From assembly GCF_001276715.1 (NCBI RefSeq), contig NZ_LIUQ01000003.1:207381-271380 (forward strand): a stretch of 64,000 nucleotides of DNA, given 5' to 3'. Positions 63,561-64,000 of this stretch are shown here, piece by piece. Source of the stretch: Planktothricoides sp. SR001 (lineage in GTDB: Bacteria > Cyanobacteriota > Cyanobacteriia > Cyanobacteriales > Laspinemataceae). The position numbers were made by a program, and so were the translations under genes. Each line of letters starts with the position of its first letter. Position 1 is the first letter of the stretch. The notes below the pieces were generated by a model. The model searched no databases and was not told the DNA's origin. It was given only the letters and a program-made list of their open reading frames with translations.

Positions 63561-64000
63561 TTTGGGGTGAACCTTTGTGTTCTTTGTGTCTTTGTGGTTC
63601 AATTCTCTATTTTTTTTACCACAGAACTCTGTCGGACATGGGGATAAATAGGTGAACATAATTAATTGCACTTTTCGTTCTCCACCGATAGGCTTTGGAT
63701 TCCCGCCTTCGCGGGAATGACAGTTTTTCTAATGAACCTTTGTGTTCTTTATGTCTTTGTGGTTCAATTCTCTATTTTTTTTACCACAAAGGCACAGAGG
63801 ACACGAAGGAAGAAATAGGTGAACATAATTAATTGCACTTTTCGTTCTCCACCGATAGGCTTTGGATTCCCGCCTTCGCGGGAATGACAGTTTTTCTAAT
63901 GAACCTTTGTGTTCTTTGTGTCTTTGTGGTTCAATTCTCTATTTTTGTTTACCACAGAACTCTGTCGGACATGGGGATAAATAGGTGAACATAATTAATT
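63561..64000. repeat. Tandem composite repeats at the right window edge
   Basis: A ~167-bp composite unit appears nearly three times, starting around 63567, 63731 and 63898. It contains ACCTTTGTGTTCTTTGTGTC, a TTTTACCACAGA tract, GGTGAACATAATTAATTGCA, and an ATTCCCGCCTTCGCGGGAAT palindrome. The last copy runs off the window. No gene is visible. Confidence 0.92.

Overview
The window is cyanobacterial chromosome. It carries psbO, the clock-output regulator rpaA, a COP23-family gene, the corrin genes cbiA and cobA, multi-PAS histidine kinases, and very many copies of the octamer GCGATCGC typical of cyanobacterial genomes. The density of short palindromic repeats, MITE-like elements, toxin-antitoxin modules and CHAT/NACHT-type genes suggests a filamentous, Oscillatoria-like organism. 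That placement is an inference; no rRNA is present to confirm it.

Layout. 1-5.6 kb: housekeeping genes, namely a 3'-truncated phosphohexomutase, cbiA, and thrC followed by a ThiS/MoaD-like sulfur-carrier gene. 5.6-16.6 kb: a complete type I CRISPR-Cas locus of the MYXAN/Cas8a1 kind. Fourteen intact repeats (plus one split by a MITE) are followed on the minus strand by cas2, a cas4-cas1 fusion, cas5, cas7, cas8, cas3 and cas6, with degenerate CRISPR repeats in front of cas6 and cas4-cas1. 16.6-37.3 kb: signalling and photosynthesis genes (three histidine kinases, psbO, rpaA, mobA, a rhodanese, an RTX protein), an orphan phage tail-fibre-like gene and a decayed CHAT-TPR fragment.

37.3-49.5 kb is an accessory island. 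It holds a broken VapC with an intact antitoxin, a DUF433/DUF5615 pair, BrnTA, a large CHAT-NACHT protein, and two orphan copies of that protein's C-terminal tail. It also holds an ORF-less group II intron sitting in a MITE-like element, and an upstream two-gene operon. The most unusual item is a glucose-6-phosphate dehydrogenase encoded as two separate genes (47498-48052 and 48162-49061). It is cut just before the substrate-binding Asp-His motif and lies behind a roughly 95-bp direct-repeat array with palindromes in a divergent promoter region.

49.5-64 kb: a peptide-type ABC substrate-binding lipoprotein divergent from a Rieske protein, cobA, an ABC-class ATPase, an alpha/beta hydrolase, a Uma2 protein, a Ser/Thr kinase, a COP23 protein and a double trypsin-TPR protein. 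Intergenic spaces throughout are filled with families of small inverted repeats (for example AGAAACCCGGTTTCT, GGGGCGAATGGCCATTCGCC and ATTCCCGCGAANGCGGGAAT). Many start codons given here were moved from the longest reading frame to an internal start, using ribosome-binding sites or family N-termini.
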